DNA of 64,000 nucleotides, taken from an uncultured Hungatella sp. Lineage in GTDB: Bacteria > Bacillota > Clostridia > Lachnospirales > Lachnospiraceae. Positions 41,728 through 49,911 of the stretch are shown one piece after another. The notes under the pieces were generated by a model. It saw nothing but the letters and a program-made list of their open reading frames with translations, made no database searches and was not told the DNA's origin. The stretch spans positions 62,001 through 126,000 of the forward strand of contig CAJTUV010000002.1 in NCBI GenBank assembly GCA_910579515.1, read 5' to 3'. Position 1 is the first letter of the stretch; the number at the start of each line of letters is the position of its first letter. Position numbers and translations under genes: made by a program.

Positions 41728-42795
41728 ATGGATGAAAATTTCAGAAAGGAATTTAGGGAAGTAAGAAATCAGGCCCTCCTTGCAGTCAACACCTACTATT
41801 TTTCCCACATGGAAGAGCTGACTGATTGCTATCGAAAATCGCTGCAAAAAGCATGCGATCAGGTGGGACGAATGCAGGCTAGTGGATATCAGGATGTGGA
41901 ATTTATGGAAATTACCATGCTGCGCACAAGGCTGATAGAACATGATTACCATGTGCCGATTATGGTTTATGGAACAGAGTGGTATGGAGATATGGAGCAA
42001 ACTCAGGCAGGAGAAATTGATGCACACGGAATTTTCTCTTTTTATGAGGATATGGTGCAAAAGACCGCCAGCCTTGCAAAGAAATATCGGTCAAAGCTCC
42101 CAGAACGGATACTGGAGATTTGCATGTGTTCCACAGCCGATTCTTTCTGGAATTATGTTGATATGGCATGCAAAAGAGCCGTCATGGGATTTACGCCGAA
42201 GGGCATGAGCATCACTGATCAGTTCCGTGTGAGGATTTGTGAATACATGGGTTATGGGGCCGTATGCCGCCGTCATCTGCCCTTTATGGAACGAGAGCAG
42301 ATGAAGAAATGGTTTGAAAAAGAGGAAGAAGAAGTATATCGGTTTCGGGATTACCGAGGAAGCGACTTTGCAGGGTGGGATTTTTCAAGACTTGATTTGA
42401 CCGGATGTGATTTTCGAAACTGTAATCTAAAGGGCTGCAGCTTTGCGGAAGCAGACCTGACTGGAGCATGGTTTTGCGAAAGTAATTTGAAAGAGGCATG
42501 TTTCAGGGACGCCTGGGTTGTGGGAACCAGATTTGACAGGGCGGATTTGGAAGGCGCGGTTTTTGAAGGGACATACAGTTCCTGCAGGTTTAATGATGAT
42601 TTGTGGCGCCGGCCGGACAATGAATGGGCCAGTCTTTCTGGCTGTCGTTTAAAGAATGCAGATTTTAGGTTCAGCGCTATGGAATGTGCAGATTTTACAG
42701 AAGCGGATTTGGAAGGGGCTGTATTCCATGAGGAACATAAGAACTACTACCAGTTGGATGAAAAACAGAAAAAACAGGCCCAGTTTGACAGCTGA
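41728..42795 (+). CDS. Pentapeptide-repeat protein, possible effector adaptor
   Basis: 355 residues. The N-terminal 200 residues are helical and acidic with no known domain. From about 210 to 340 there are pentapeptide repeats of A/C(D/N)LxG type, for example DFAGWDFSRLDLTGCDF, NLKGCSFAEADLTGAWF and EADLEGAVF. The right-handed quadrilateral helix formed by such repeats can bind DNA-mimic targets or proteins. Placed right after the spike gene, the slot where type VI loci keep adaptors or cargo, it may load the toxin. Function inferred only. Confidence 0.7.
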   Translation: MDENFRKEFREVRNQALLAVNTYYFSHMEELTDCYRKSLQKACDQVGRMQASGYQDVEFMEITMLRTRLIEHDYHVPIMVYGTEWYGDMEQTQAGEIDAHGIFSFYEDMVQKTASLAKKYRSKLPERILEICMCSTADSFWNYVDMACKRAVMGFTPKGMSITDQFRVRICEYMGYGAVCRRHLPFMEREQMKKWFEKEEEEVYRFRDYRGSDFAGWDFSRLDLTGCDFRNCNLKGCSFAEADLTGAWFCESNLKEACFRDAWVVGTRFDRADLEGAVFEGTYSSCRFNDDLWRRPDNEWASLSGCRLKNADFRFSAMECADFTEADLEGAVFHEEHKNYYQLDEKQKKQAQFDS

Positions 42796-42822
42796 CACGT
42801 TTTGAAAGTAAGGAGAAGGCGA

Positions 42823-43260
42823 ATGGAGTATTTTTTATTGAAACCCTTTGAAGGAGGGTGCAGGTTCAAGATTATAAACCAGGACAAAGATATTCTGATT
42901 TGCAGCATGACAAGGAAAGGCGAAGCGCCGGATTTTACTCTTCATCCCTGCCCGTTGATCAGCAATCGTTTCAAAGAACTGCTGGAGCAGTATCTGCGGG
43001 ATATGGACTTTATTCCGTGCGTAATAGAAGGGGAGGAAACCCCGGATTACTGGGCGTTTCATCCCAAAGAGCAGGCGGTAAAGAATGCCAGGTTCCGGCC
43101 TGACGGGGCGGTCAGCGCAGTATGCTCTTTGGGGTTAACTCCAATTTTTATCGTGCCCAATTATAAAAAGGTATCCTATGTGATCAATTTGGCTCTGGCC
43201 GAAAGTTTGCTGCGCCGAGGGTATGTAAACTTAGGGCTTGAACGGCTTGAAAAGATGTGA
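42823..43260 (+). CDS. Unrecognised small protein before the HNH toxin gene
   Basis: 145 residues, no membrane segment or signal. The N-terminus YFLLKPFEGGCRFKII and the block LISNRFKELLEQYLRDMDFIPC recall small cytosolic proteins in polymorphic-toxin loci, but I cannot name a family. It ends 10 bases before the candidate toxin start. It could be a chaperone, adaptor or immunity-type protein. ATG 42823 with AAGGAGAAGG is preferred to an in-frame TTG seven codons earlier. Confidence 0.5.
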   Translation: MEYFLLKPFEGGCRFKIINQDKDILICSMTRKGEAPDFTLHPCPLISNRFKELLEQYLRDMDFIPCVIEGEETPDYWAFHPKEQAVKNARFRPDGAVSAVCSLGLTPIFIVPNYKKVSYVINLALAESLLRRGYVNLGLERLEKM

Positions 43261-43270
43261 GGTGAGAACT

Positions 43271-44224
43271 GTGGGAAAAACGACGACTAAAGCCAAAAAA
43301 ACAGATGGAAAAATCGAGAATCCGCCTGACTGCAAAACAAAGGGACAATGCCCCTGTAATACGTTCGAGCGCTGCAAAAAACGTCGGCCTTATGGAAGCG
43401 ATATATGGAGCGACACTAAAAACAGAAAAAGCGCTATGGGCTTTATTGCTTTTGACGGAGAAGAGGGAATCGCCGATAAGAAAAAGCTGAACGATTTGTG
43501 GGAAAAGTTCATAAAGAGAAATAAAGGAATCATTGCATATAATAACAGCCACGAGAAAAAAAGGAAGTTTAACAAGTTTTTTGCCAGTATTCGTCTGGCA
43601 GGAGGAGGAAGGAAGAACGCTTTGGTTCTGCCTAAGTTAAGCGAACCTTATATTACGCAGCAAATGAATCAATTACGACAATCCCTGTACAATACGGCTT
43701 ACTTTACGGATTTTCAAAGATCCATGGTTGCCCGGGCTAATCTGGTGAGGAACGGACTTACGCTGCATTCAGAGGAATATTGTACAAAAGAGGAGGACTA
43801 TAATTTTCCTCCCAAACAGCTGCTTCCCTATGCAAAAGGGCAGAGAGAAGAAATGTGGTCTGTTGATCATATTCAGATTCGTTCCAAAGGGGGCTGCAAC
43901 CGTTTCTGCAACGCCGCAGTTTTGATGTATAGCGATAACAGAACCAGGAATGACAACGGGCCAGGCTGTCCATGCATTGATGCTGTGAAAAAAAACGATA
44001 AGAAACCAAAAAGGGAAAAAGTTCAGCCTCCGTCAGTTGAAAGTGACAAAGAGCCTCGTTATGAGCTTTTTGTATGCGTGACTTATCATCGAAACCAAAT
44101 AGCAGGAGAAGGCCCCGGCGAACTTCCGGGCACATGCCATGCCAATAAGCCCTGCAATTTGGATGATCCGCGTAAATGCAAAGAAGCATTAAGGCAAGAC
44201 GTGGTTAGGCCGGTTTACAAGTAG
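43271..44224 (+). CDS. HNH-nuclease-like candidate effector
   Basis: 317 residues, Lys-rich and cysteine-rich. A HNH/His-Me-type active site appears: WSVDHIQIRSKGGCNRF then CNAAVL and NRTRNDN, with Asp199, His200, Asn214 and Asn223 in the HNH spacing. Cysteine groups at the N-terminus (CKTKGQCPCNTFERC) and near the end (GCPCIDAV, TCHANKPCNL) could bind zinc. No signal peptide. The position after the spike and adaptor genes, and before a small acidic protein, fits a nuclease toxin delivered by the apparatus. GTG 43271 is preferred; GTG 43262 is possible. Whether it really is secreted is not shown. Confidence 0.65.
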   Translation: MGKTTTKAKKTDGKIENPPDCKTKGQCPCNTFERCKKRRPYGSDIWSDTKNRKSAMGFIAFDGEEGIADKKKLNDLWEKFIKRNKGIIAYNNSHEKKRKFNKFFASIRLAGGGRKNALVLPKLSEPYITQQMNQLRQSLYNTAYFTDFQRSMVARANLVRNGLTLHSEEYCTKEEDYNFPPKQLLPYAKGQREEMWSVDHIQIRSKGGCNRFCNAAVLMYSDNRTRNDNGPGCPCIDAVKKNDKKPKREKVQPPSVESDKEPRYELFVCVTYHRNQIAGEGPGELPGTCHANKPCNLDDPRKCKEALRQDVVRPVYK

Positions 44225-44248
44225 AGCAAAAAAGAACAGGAGGAAAGC

Positions 44249-44926
44249 ATGAGTAACAGGCTTGTGATAAATGGCGGCGCATTGTGGGAAGGGTGCATTC
44301 TCGCCTCCTGCGTCCATGGAGTGATGCTGGCAGAGTATCCGTTTACCTTGTGTGAGAATGGGTGGTTTGGAGAAATCTACAGAGTCCAAAATGAGGAGGG
44401 AAGTAAGGCGGTCCTTGTTTTTTCCGAAGAGAATGAGCTTTTAATGGGAATGTTTGACGACCGAAAAAGTCTGCGTTCCAAGCTGATTCTTTCCGATAAA
44501 TACGCCAGATCTCATTATAAAGAAGCGCCGCAGGAGATTCGTGATGCAGCTGAGGCTTTGTCTGTACTTTTTGAGGACACAGCCGGACGAAAGAAGCTGC
44601 CTTTTGTAACCACAGGGTTCTGGGAAGAAGAGGGACAGATTCTCAGCCGTGATTCTTACGAGGATTGGTTTGAGCATGGCGGACACATTTTAGCTGCCCA
44701 GATGCTGCCATTTGAAGAGGCAATGTCCTATTATCAGGCGAAATGTTCTATGGACGCTCCAAGGATGGAGATTGCAGAGCGCATTTATCGGGAGAGGATT
44801 AAGTCCCCGAAGGCAAAGGTGGTCTTAAAAAAGGAGGAGATTGAAGTATTGGAAGCGGCAGGGCCTTACAATATGGATATCTGCAAAGAGGTGTTTGAAC
44901 AGTTTGGGGTTTTGTTTCAGAACTAG
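44249..44926 (+). CDS. Candidate immunity protein for the HNH toxin
   Basis: 225 residues, soluble and acidic, no recognised domain. The N-terminal part (NRLVINGGALWEGCILASC) is short and beta-like; the rest is helical with EEEGQILSRDSYEDWF and VFEQFGVLFQN at the end. It directly follows the nuclease gene (24 bases) and closes the operon, as immunity genes do. An acidic protein next to a basic nuclease toxin fits, but this is context only. Confidence 0.45.
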   Translation: MSNRLVINGGALWEGCILASCVHGVMLAEYPFTLCENGWFGEIYRVQNEEGSKAVLVFSEENELLMGMFDDRKSLRSKLILSDKYARSHYKEAPQEIRDAAEALSVLFEDTAGRKKLPFVTTGFWEEEGQILSRDSYEDWFEHGGHILAAQMLPFEEAMSYYQAKCSMDAPRMEIAERIYRERIKSPKAKVVLKKEEIEVLEAAGPYNMDICKEVFEQFGVLFQN

Positions 44927-44952
44927 CACTTTCTTTTTCAATCAGTCTATGC

Positions 44953-45036
44953 TATAATACGTATCGAGCAAAGCCTCTCGTCTATTGGCTGTGGCACATC
45001 CCAGCCGGCTTTTCGTCAATAGAGCGATCAGGCTTT
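44953..45036 (+). promoter_or_regulatory. Promoter and structured leader of the second chemoreceptor
   Basis: TGCTATAAT (-10 TATAAT at 44953-44958, extended TG) has only a poor -35. The leader begins near 44965 and can fold: AAAGCCT (44970-44976) with AGGCTTT (45030-45036), TCTATTG (44981-44987) with CAATAGA (45017-45023), and an inner GGCTGTGG/CCCAGCC hairpin. TTTTATT follows, so it could act as an attenuator. It does not match a riboswitch I can name. Confidence 0.45.
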
Positions 45037-45081
45037 TATTGCGCGAAAAAATAAATGACAGGAAAAGGAGAGAAAGACAAC

Positions 45082-47115
45082 GTGGCAAGGAGAAAGACGG
45101 ACTCTCAGGGAAGAGAGCTCAGGCGAAGCCTCAATGGGAGGATATTGAGAAGCACTACCCTTAATATTCTGGTATTGGTTATCATATGTTGCGTGATTAT
45201 GGCATTTTCAATGCAGTCTCTGGCAAACAGTATTTTGCTGGACAGTCTGCAACCTATGGTGAGACAGTCAGCCAAAACCGTAGAGGTAGATATCCACATG
45301 CTGGCGGATCGAATGATGACGATTGCAGGAGATTCCCGTATGAATTCTATTGTTGTGGATGACAGTCAAATGGAGGAAGGAATCTCCATAGATGAATTGA
45401 TCTGGAAAAACAGAACGGAGGTTCTGACAGAATCCGCAGAAATCTATGAGTTTTACACCATTGCCTTGTATAATCTGGAAGGACGTCTGATACAGGGAAT
45501 TGACGGTGCGCCGGACAGCCTGGAACCAGATTTTTTATCCATGCTTCAGGAGACGGATAATCTGACCACCTATTCTTCTACTATTTTTCAGGGGAATCTT
45601 GGTATTACCATGGGAATGCCCATAAAAGAAGACGGGGAGACTGCCCTCTATGTGGTGGGAGTTTACAAATATGACACGGTTAATGATGTCATAAGCAGCA
45701 TCAATCTGGGTAAAAACGGTATGGCTTATATGGTTAACCGAGAAGGAGTCGTAACCGGTCATCCAGATAAGTCGGTGGTTTTGGCCGGAAGTACTCTGAT
45801 TGAGCTTAACGACGGAAATGAGAAGGCGCTCAGTCGTGTGACTACGGGTGAAACCGGAGCAACGGAGTTTCCGGTTCATGGAAAGACCATGCTGGTAGCC
45901 TTTTCTCCTATCAGAGGAACCCAGTGGTCCCTTGTTCTCCAGATTCCAAAAGCCGATTACAATCATCTGATCAACGGAGCAATGGCGGTGGCCATAATCG
46001 CGACATTGGCGGTACTGATTATTTCTATTTTCCTTGTTTGGCATCTGGCCATGTCCATTTCTCGTCCGGTTCAGGCGGTGACAAACCGGATGGTCGCTCT
46101 CTCTGACGGTGATTTACATACAGAGGTGACTTCTGTCAGCTCTGGAGATGAACTTCAAATCCTGACGCAGACATTAGAGGCTACTGTGGAGAGCGTAAAC
46201 CACTACATATCCGATATTGAACAGGTACTTACCCAGGTGGCGATGGGCAATCTTAAGGTGGAGCCTAAGGGAGATTATAAGGGAGACTTTGCCCTGATTC
46301 GAGAAAGCCTTCATACAATTATCCAATCTATGAACGAAACTATTTTGGGATTTGGGGATGCGGCAGTTCGTCTTGCAGATATGTCTGAGGAATTAAACGG
46401 ACAGTCAGGCCAGCTTCATCAGGCGTCTATGGAACAGAACCAGTCCACAGAGGCTTTGGTCTGCGAGGTGTCTCATGTGAAGGAGCGGTTGTCCAGTGTG
46501 ACAAAGAGCAGTGGACAGACACGCATAAAAACAGAGGAAATTGCCCAGAAGGTTCAGGAGGCTAATGAACGGATGGCTTCTCTATCCAATGCAATGAACG
46601 ATATCAGCGTGAATGCTCAGGAGATCACAAACATTGCCAAGGCTATTGAAGATATATCCTTCCAGACCAGTATTCTGGCTATTAACGCTTCCATAGAAGC
46701 GGCTCGGGCCGGAAGTGCAGGAAAAGGATTTGGAGTGGTGGCTGACGAGGTCAAGCAGCTGGCGTCCAGAAGCGCCGAGGCGGCTAAAAACGCCACGGAG
46801 ATGGTCAGCAGCACCAGGTCGATTATCAAGACAGGCGTGGAACTGACTGCCAATACAGCCGATTCCCTTCAGGCCATTTCTGCGGTCTCTGACCAGATTA
46901 ACGGGATCTCTGATGAACTGGTAGAGGCGGTTCAGGGCCAGAAGAATGCTTTGACGATAATGGAAGAGCGGATTGAAATGATTTCCGCCATAGCAGACAG
47001 AAACCTGCAAAACGCAGGAGGAACGGAACAGTCCAGCGGACTGCTGGCAAAAGAGGCGGAGGCCCTTCGATACCAGGTGAAAAAATTTGTTTTGAAGGAG
47101 GAGAGGGACAGATGA
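45082..47115 (+). CDS. Methyl-accepting chemotaxis protein, second
   Basis: 677 residues. One membrane helix at about 25-46, a double-Cache-like sensor to about 290, a second helix near 297-322, a HAMP domain (SRPVQAVTNRMVALSDGDLH), and a signalling coiled coil with the tip NASIEAARAGSAGKGFGVVADEVKQLASR. It has more HAMP-like spacing in the middle than usual. GTG 45082 has AAAGGAG at the right distance, so I prefer it to ATG 45055. It overlaps a small FMN-binding lipoprotein gene by four bases (ATGA), which suggests a paired sensory role. Ligand unknown. Confidence 0.92.
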   Translation: MARRKTDSQGRELRRSLNGRILRSTTLNILVLVIICCVIMAFSMQSLANSILLDSLQPMVRQSAKTVEVDIHMLADRMMTIAGDSRMNSIVVDDSQMEEGISIDELIWKNRTEVLTESAEIYEFYTIALYNLEGRLIQGIDGAPDSLEPDFLSMLQETDNLTTYSSTIFQGNLGITMGMPIKEDGETALYVVGVYKYDTVNDVISSINLGKNGMAYMVNREGVVTGHPDKSVVLAGSTLIELNDGNEKALSRVTTGETGATEFPVHGKTMLVAFSPIRGTQWSLVLQIPKADYNHLINGAMAVAIIATLAVLIISIFLVWHLAMSISRPVQAVTNRMVALSDGDLHTEVTSVSSGDELQILTQTLEATVESVNHYISDIEQVLTQVAMGNLKVEPKGDYKGDFALIRESLHTIIQSMNETILGFGDAAVRLADMSEELNGQSGQLHQASMEQNQSTEALVCEVSHVKERLSSVTKSSGQTRIKTEEIAQKVQEANERMASLSNAMNDISVNAQEITNIAKAIEDISFQTSILAINASIEAARAGSAGKGFGVVADEVKQLASRSAEAAKNATEMVSSTRSIIKTGVELTANTADSLQAISAVSDQINGISDELVEAVQGQKNALTIMEERIEMISAIADRNLQNAGGTEQSSGLLAKEAEALRYQVKKFVLKEERDR

Positions 47116-47552
47116 AACGAATAGTTTGCTCAGTTCTTTTTCTGCTGATTGCGCTGCAGTTAACGGCCTGCAGCGATGAAGCGGCCCTTAAAGACGGCTA
47201 CTATACAGCCCAGGCCGCTCAATTTAGTCATGGGTGGAAAGAATATATCACAATTATGGTTAAGGGCGGAGCGATTGTCTCGGTGGAATACAACGCCGAG
47301 AATGCCAGCGGCTTTATAAAGAGCTGGGATAATGCTTACATGCAGACGATGCTTCACAGTAACGGCACATATCCCAATGAGTACACCCGCAATTATGCCA
47401 ACCAGCTTTTAGAAGGGCAGGGAGAAAGGAACATTGACGGTATAACAGGAGCTACCTCCTCTCATAGTTCTTTCCAGAAATTAGCTGCGGCCGTATTGGA
47501 ACAGGCCAGGCAGGGAGACTCTGGCATTGTGTCTGTTGACACTGCTCATTAA
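47112..47552 (+). CDS. FMN-binding-domain lipoprotein
   Basis: 146 residues. A lipoprotein signal ends at Cys20 in LTAC. The mature part resembles the small FMN_bind domain: GGAIVSVEYNAENASGF, then the ApbE-type flavin acceptor pattern DGITGAT (109-115, acceptor Thr115). It would carry a covalent or tight FMN on the outer face of the membrane, in electron transfer or redox sensing. It shares ATGA with the upstream chemoreceptor stop, so the two are translationally coupled. That pairing is unusual. Confidence 0.75.
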   Translation: MKRIVCSVLFLLIALQLTACSDEAALKDGYYTAQAAQFSHGWKEYITIMVKGGAIVSVEYNAENASGFIKSWDNAYMQTMLHSNGTYPNEYTRNYANQLLEGQGERNIDGITGATSSHSSFQKLAAAVLEQARQGDSGIVSVDTAH

Positions 47553-47556
47553 CGGG

Positions 47557-48576
47557 TTATTCAAAGGTCAGCCCGACCTTCAAGGTCAGCTCAGGGTGCT
47601 TGATTAGAAGTTCAAAAGCCTCCTGAATCTGACTGTAATGAATCTGATGGGTGATTAATTGATCAGGTGTGTAATCTCCCGCCTCAAAATGTCGGATTAC
47701 TTCGTCAAAACGGCGGTTGCTTAAGCGGGAACCTACAAGAGTCAGCTCCTTTTTGGTTATTTCAGACATTGCGATGGCAGAAGGCTGATTTTTAAGGCCG
47801 AGACATACGATTTTTCCGGCCGGAGAGGCGAAAGAGACGGCTTCCTCCAGAGAGGCAGGAGTGCATACCGTGTCAACGACAACAGGAACGCCGTCCTGGC
47901 CGGAGAAGGAATAGAGTCGTTGTAAAAATAGGGGATCAGAGGCAAGAAGAGTTTCGTCTGCGCCCATGGACCTAGCAGACTTTAACCGCTGTGGCAGTAA
48001 ATCGGAAATGATAACCTGAGCGCCCAGATTTTTTGCGGTTTGAAGAACTGTAAGACCGATAGGGCCGCTGCCCATGATAAACACGCAATCGTCTTTGGAG
48101 ATACTTGCACGGCTGTTTACTTGGGCGCCTATGGTGTAGGGTTCTACTAAAGAGAGCAGAGGGGCCGGAAAATTTTTAAAGAATTTGTGGACGTTACTTT
48201 CAGGAACACAGACATATTGAGAGAACCCGCCGTCACAGTGGACTCCCATGACCTTCAAAGAAACGCAGACATTGGGGCGGCCGATTCTGCATGCATAACA
48301 AGAACCGCAGCTTAAAACCGGATCGACGGCGGCTAAGTCTCCGGGTTTTACAGAATGAACGTCAGAACCAGTCTCTACCACCACGCCGCCAAATTCATGT
48401 CCGATGATTCGGGGGTAGGTGGCAAGGGAATTGGTTCCGTTCCAGATTTGGATATCTGAACCGCAGATGCCGCCTGACAGGATTTTTAAAATAACGTCAT
48501 GGCTGTCTTTGATTTCAGGGTCAGGTACTTCTACAAGGTTCAGGTGGAAAGGTTCGGTTACTTTGATTGCTTTCAT
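47557..48576 (-). CDS. Zinc-dependent alcohol/polyol dehydrogenase family protein
   Basis: 339 residues of the medium-chain dehydrogenase family. Catalytic zinc ligands are seen in GGICGSD (Cys38) and GHEFGG (His59), the structural zinc in CGSCYACRIGRPNVC, and the NAD fold in GSGPIGLTVLQTAKNLGA. Closest in style to sorbitol- or threonine-dehydrogenase-like enzymes that oxidise a sugar alcohol or hydroxyl acid; the substrate cannot be stated. The start overlaps the end of the LacI gene by 56 bases, with its GGAGG inside that gene. The two form an operon opposite the sugar transporter. Confidence 0.85.
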   Translation of the reverse strand: MKAIKVTEPFHLNLVEVPDPEIKDSHDVILKILSGGICGSDIQIWNGTNSLATYPRIIGHEFGGVVVETGSDVHSVKPGDLAAVDPVLSCGSCYACRIGRPNVCVSLKVMGVHCDGGFSQYVCVPESNVHKFFKNFPAPLLSLVEPYTIGAQVNSRASISKDDCVFIMGSGPIGLTVLQTAKNLGAQVIISDLLPQRLKSARSMGADETLLASDPLFLQRLYSFSGQDGVPVVVDTVCTPASLEEAVSFASPAGKIVCLGLKNQPSAIAMSEITKKELTLVGSRLSNRRFDEVIRHFEAGDYTPDQLITHQIHYSQIQEAFELLIKHPELTLKVGLTFE

Positions 48577-49579
48577 ATAATACCTCCAGTTCTCTTGGAG
48601 CCAGGTAAGTTTTACAACTGGCTCTTTTTTTTATGGTATGAGGGAGGGTTATGGATTCTGGCGTTTCAGGGTAATCACAAAGCAATTCCAGAGAACGGGT
48701 GGCGATCAGGTCAATGGGCTGGGCGATGGTGGTCAAATGAGGCCTGGTTTCCAGGGAAACCACACAGTTATCAAAAGCCATGACAGAGATGTCATTCGGA
48801 ACGGAAAGGCCGTGGTCCATAATGGAAGCCAGGGCGCCTGCGGCCATATCGTCACTGAAGGCGAAAACTGCCGAGATGGGGAGACGGCGTTCAAACAGTT
48901 GATTCATGGCAAAGTAGCCGTCCTGGACGGAGCTTCCGCCATATACGATATGTTTATCGGGCAGAGACAACCCTGCATCCTCCATGGCCTTTTTGCATCC
49001 CATAATGCGCTGAAAGCCTGAACTGATGGTCTGGGGTTTGGCAGAAATCAGCCCCAGATTTTTATGCCCAAGATCGATAAGATAATTGGCTCCGTCATAT
49101 GCAGCCGCCATGTCGTCAATATGCACGGCAGGGAATAAATGCTTCAGAGAAAGAGCGCCGCAGACAACGGTATGATATTGCTGCTGATACAACATTTCCG
49201 CCAGGGGATCATCGTTTAGTTCGTCTAGGAGAAGCACACCCATAGGGGAGATAGAGCGCAGAAGGTTTAAACACTTTTTCAGATCAGGCTCCCTGGAAGG
49301 AAGGACCAGCATCTGAAAGCCCATTTTCTGGGCAGTCTGCTCCAGATAGGTCAAGAGCTCATTAAAAAAGCTGTGACGCCATATGGGGTTAAAAACAACA
49401 ATGGATTCACAACCTGCTTTGGATTTGCGCATTCTGGTGGCAGGAGTGTAGCCTGTCTGATCAACCATCTGTTGAATATTTTTTGCAATAGCCGGACTTA
49501 ATCCAGTACCTCCGCTAAAGTAACGTGAAACAGTAGCTGGGCTTACATCACATAATTTTGCAAATTCTCGTATTGTCAT
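48521..49579 (-). CDS. LacI-family transcriptional regulator
   Basis: 352 residues. The DNA-binding head TIREFAKLCDVSPATVSRYFSGG with the hinge-like MRKSKAGCE segment, followed by a periplasmic-binding-protein-like effector domain (FSDDMAAGALASIMDHGLSVP, MAFDNCVVS). It most likely represses the divergent sugar operon in the absence of its inducer. It ends with a longer-than-usual tail that overlaps the dehydrogenase start. Operators may be the TGAAACAAA repeats between the two units. Confidence 0.93.
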   Translation of the reverse strand: MTIREFAKLCDVSPATVSRYFSGGTGLSPAIAKNIQQMVDQTGYTPATRMRKSKAGCESIVVFNPIWRHSFFNELLTYLEQTAQKMGFQMLVLPSREPDLKKCLNLLRSISPMGVLLLDELNDDPLAEMLYQQQYHTVVCGALSLKHLFPAVHIDDMAAAYDGANYLIDLGHKNLGLISAKPQTISSGFQRIMGCKKAMEDAGLSLPDKHIVYGGSSVQDGYFAMNQLFERRLPISAVFAFSDDMAAGALASIMDHGLSVPNDISVMAFDNCVVSLETRPHLTTIAQPIDLIATRSLELLCDYPETPESITLPHTIKKRASCKTYLAPRELEVLYESNQSNRTFPPEPCRST

Positions 49580-49702
49580 GCAGTAAATCCTCCATAAACA
49601 AATTCTCTTCTACTACTATTCTACCAAAATGTTCCTTATTTGGAAAGTAAAATTCTGGAAGAATTGTTCCACGCTCGTTACGATACAATTATAAACAAGT
49701 GG

Positions 49703-49860
49703 TGAAATAAAGTCAATAGTTTCTGAAACAATAAGAAAAAAACAATATTATTTGGGAAAATGCAAAAAAAATCTTGCATATATCCTTATAACATGATACA
49801 ATTTGAACATGAAACAAAATAATGAATTGTGAAACAAATAAAAACAGGAGGTGAAACAAA
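49703..49860 (+). repeat. Five copies of a TGAAACAAA-type repeat upstream of the sugar operon
   Basis: TGAAACAAA occurs at 49810, 49830 and 49852, with related TGAAATAAA at 49703 and TGAAACAAT at 49724. The last three are spaced 20 and 22 bases apart and lie just downstream of the -10 box. They could be operator half-sites for LacI or another regulator; the last one is close to the operon leader. Confidence 0.45.
49774..49802 (+). promoter_or_regulatory. Promoter of the sugar ABC-transporter operon
   Basis: TTGCAT (49774-49779), 17-base spacer, TACAAT (49797-49802). The leader of about 105 bases holds three TGAAACAAA repeats. The rest of the intergenic region (49580-49773) is AT-rich; a short palindrome TGGAA-GAATTG-TTCCA lies at about 49658-49673. 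Confidence 0.65.
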
Positions 49861-49911
49861 GAGGAATAATCAGGCAGTTAGTTCATCATACTAAAATAAG
49901 GAGGTTATTTT

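Noticed and set aside
22897..44926. tRNA-Ala as an attachment site for a genomic island carrying the injection system
   Set aside because: No integrase gene and no second copy of the tRNA 3' end was seen at the right side of the block. The link is position only.
44965..45036. Cyclic-di-GMP riboswitch before the second chemoreceptor
   Set aside because: GCAAAGCCTC recalls part of the GEMM motif, but the other half and the overall three-way layout are missing.
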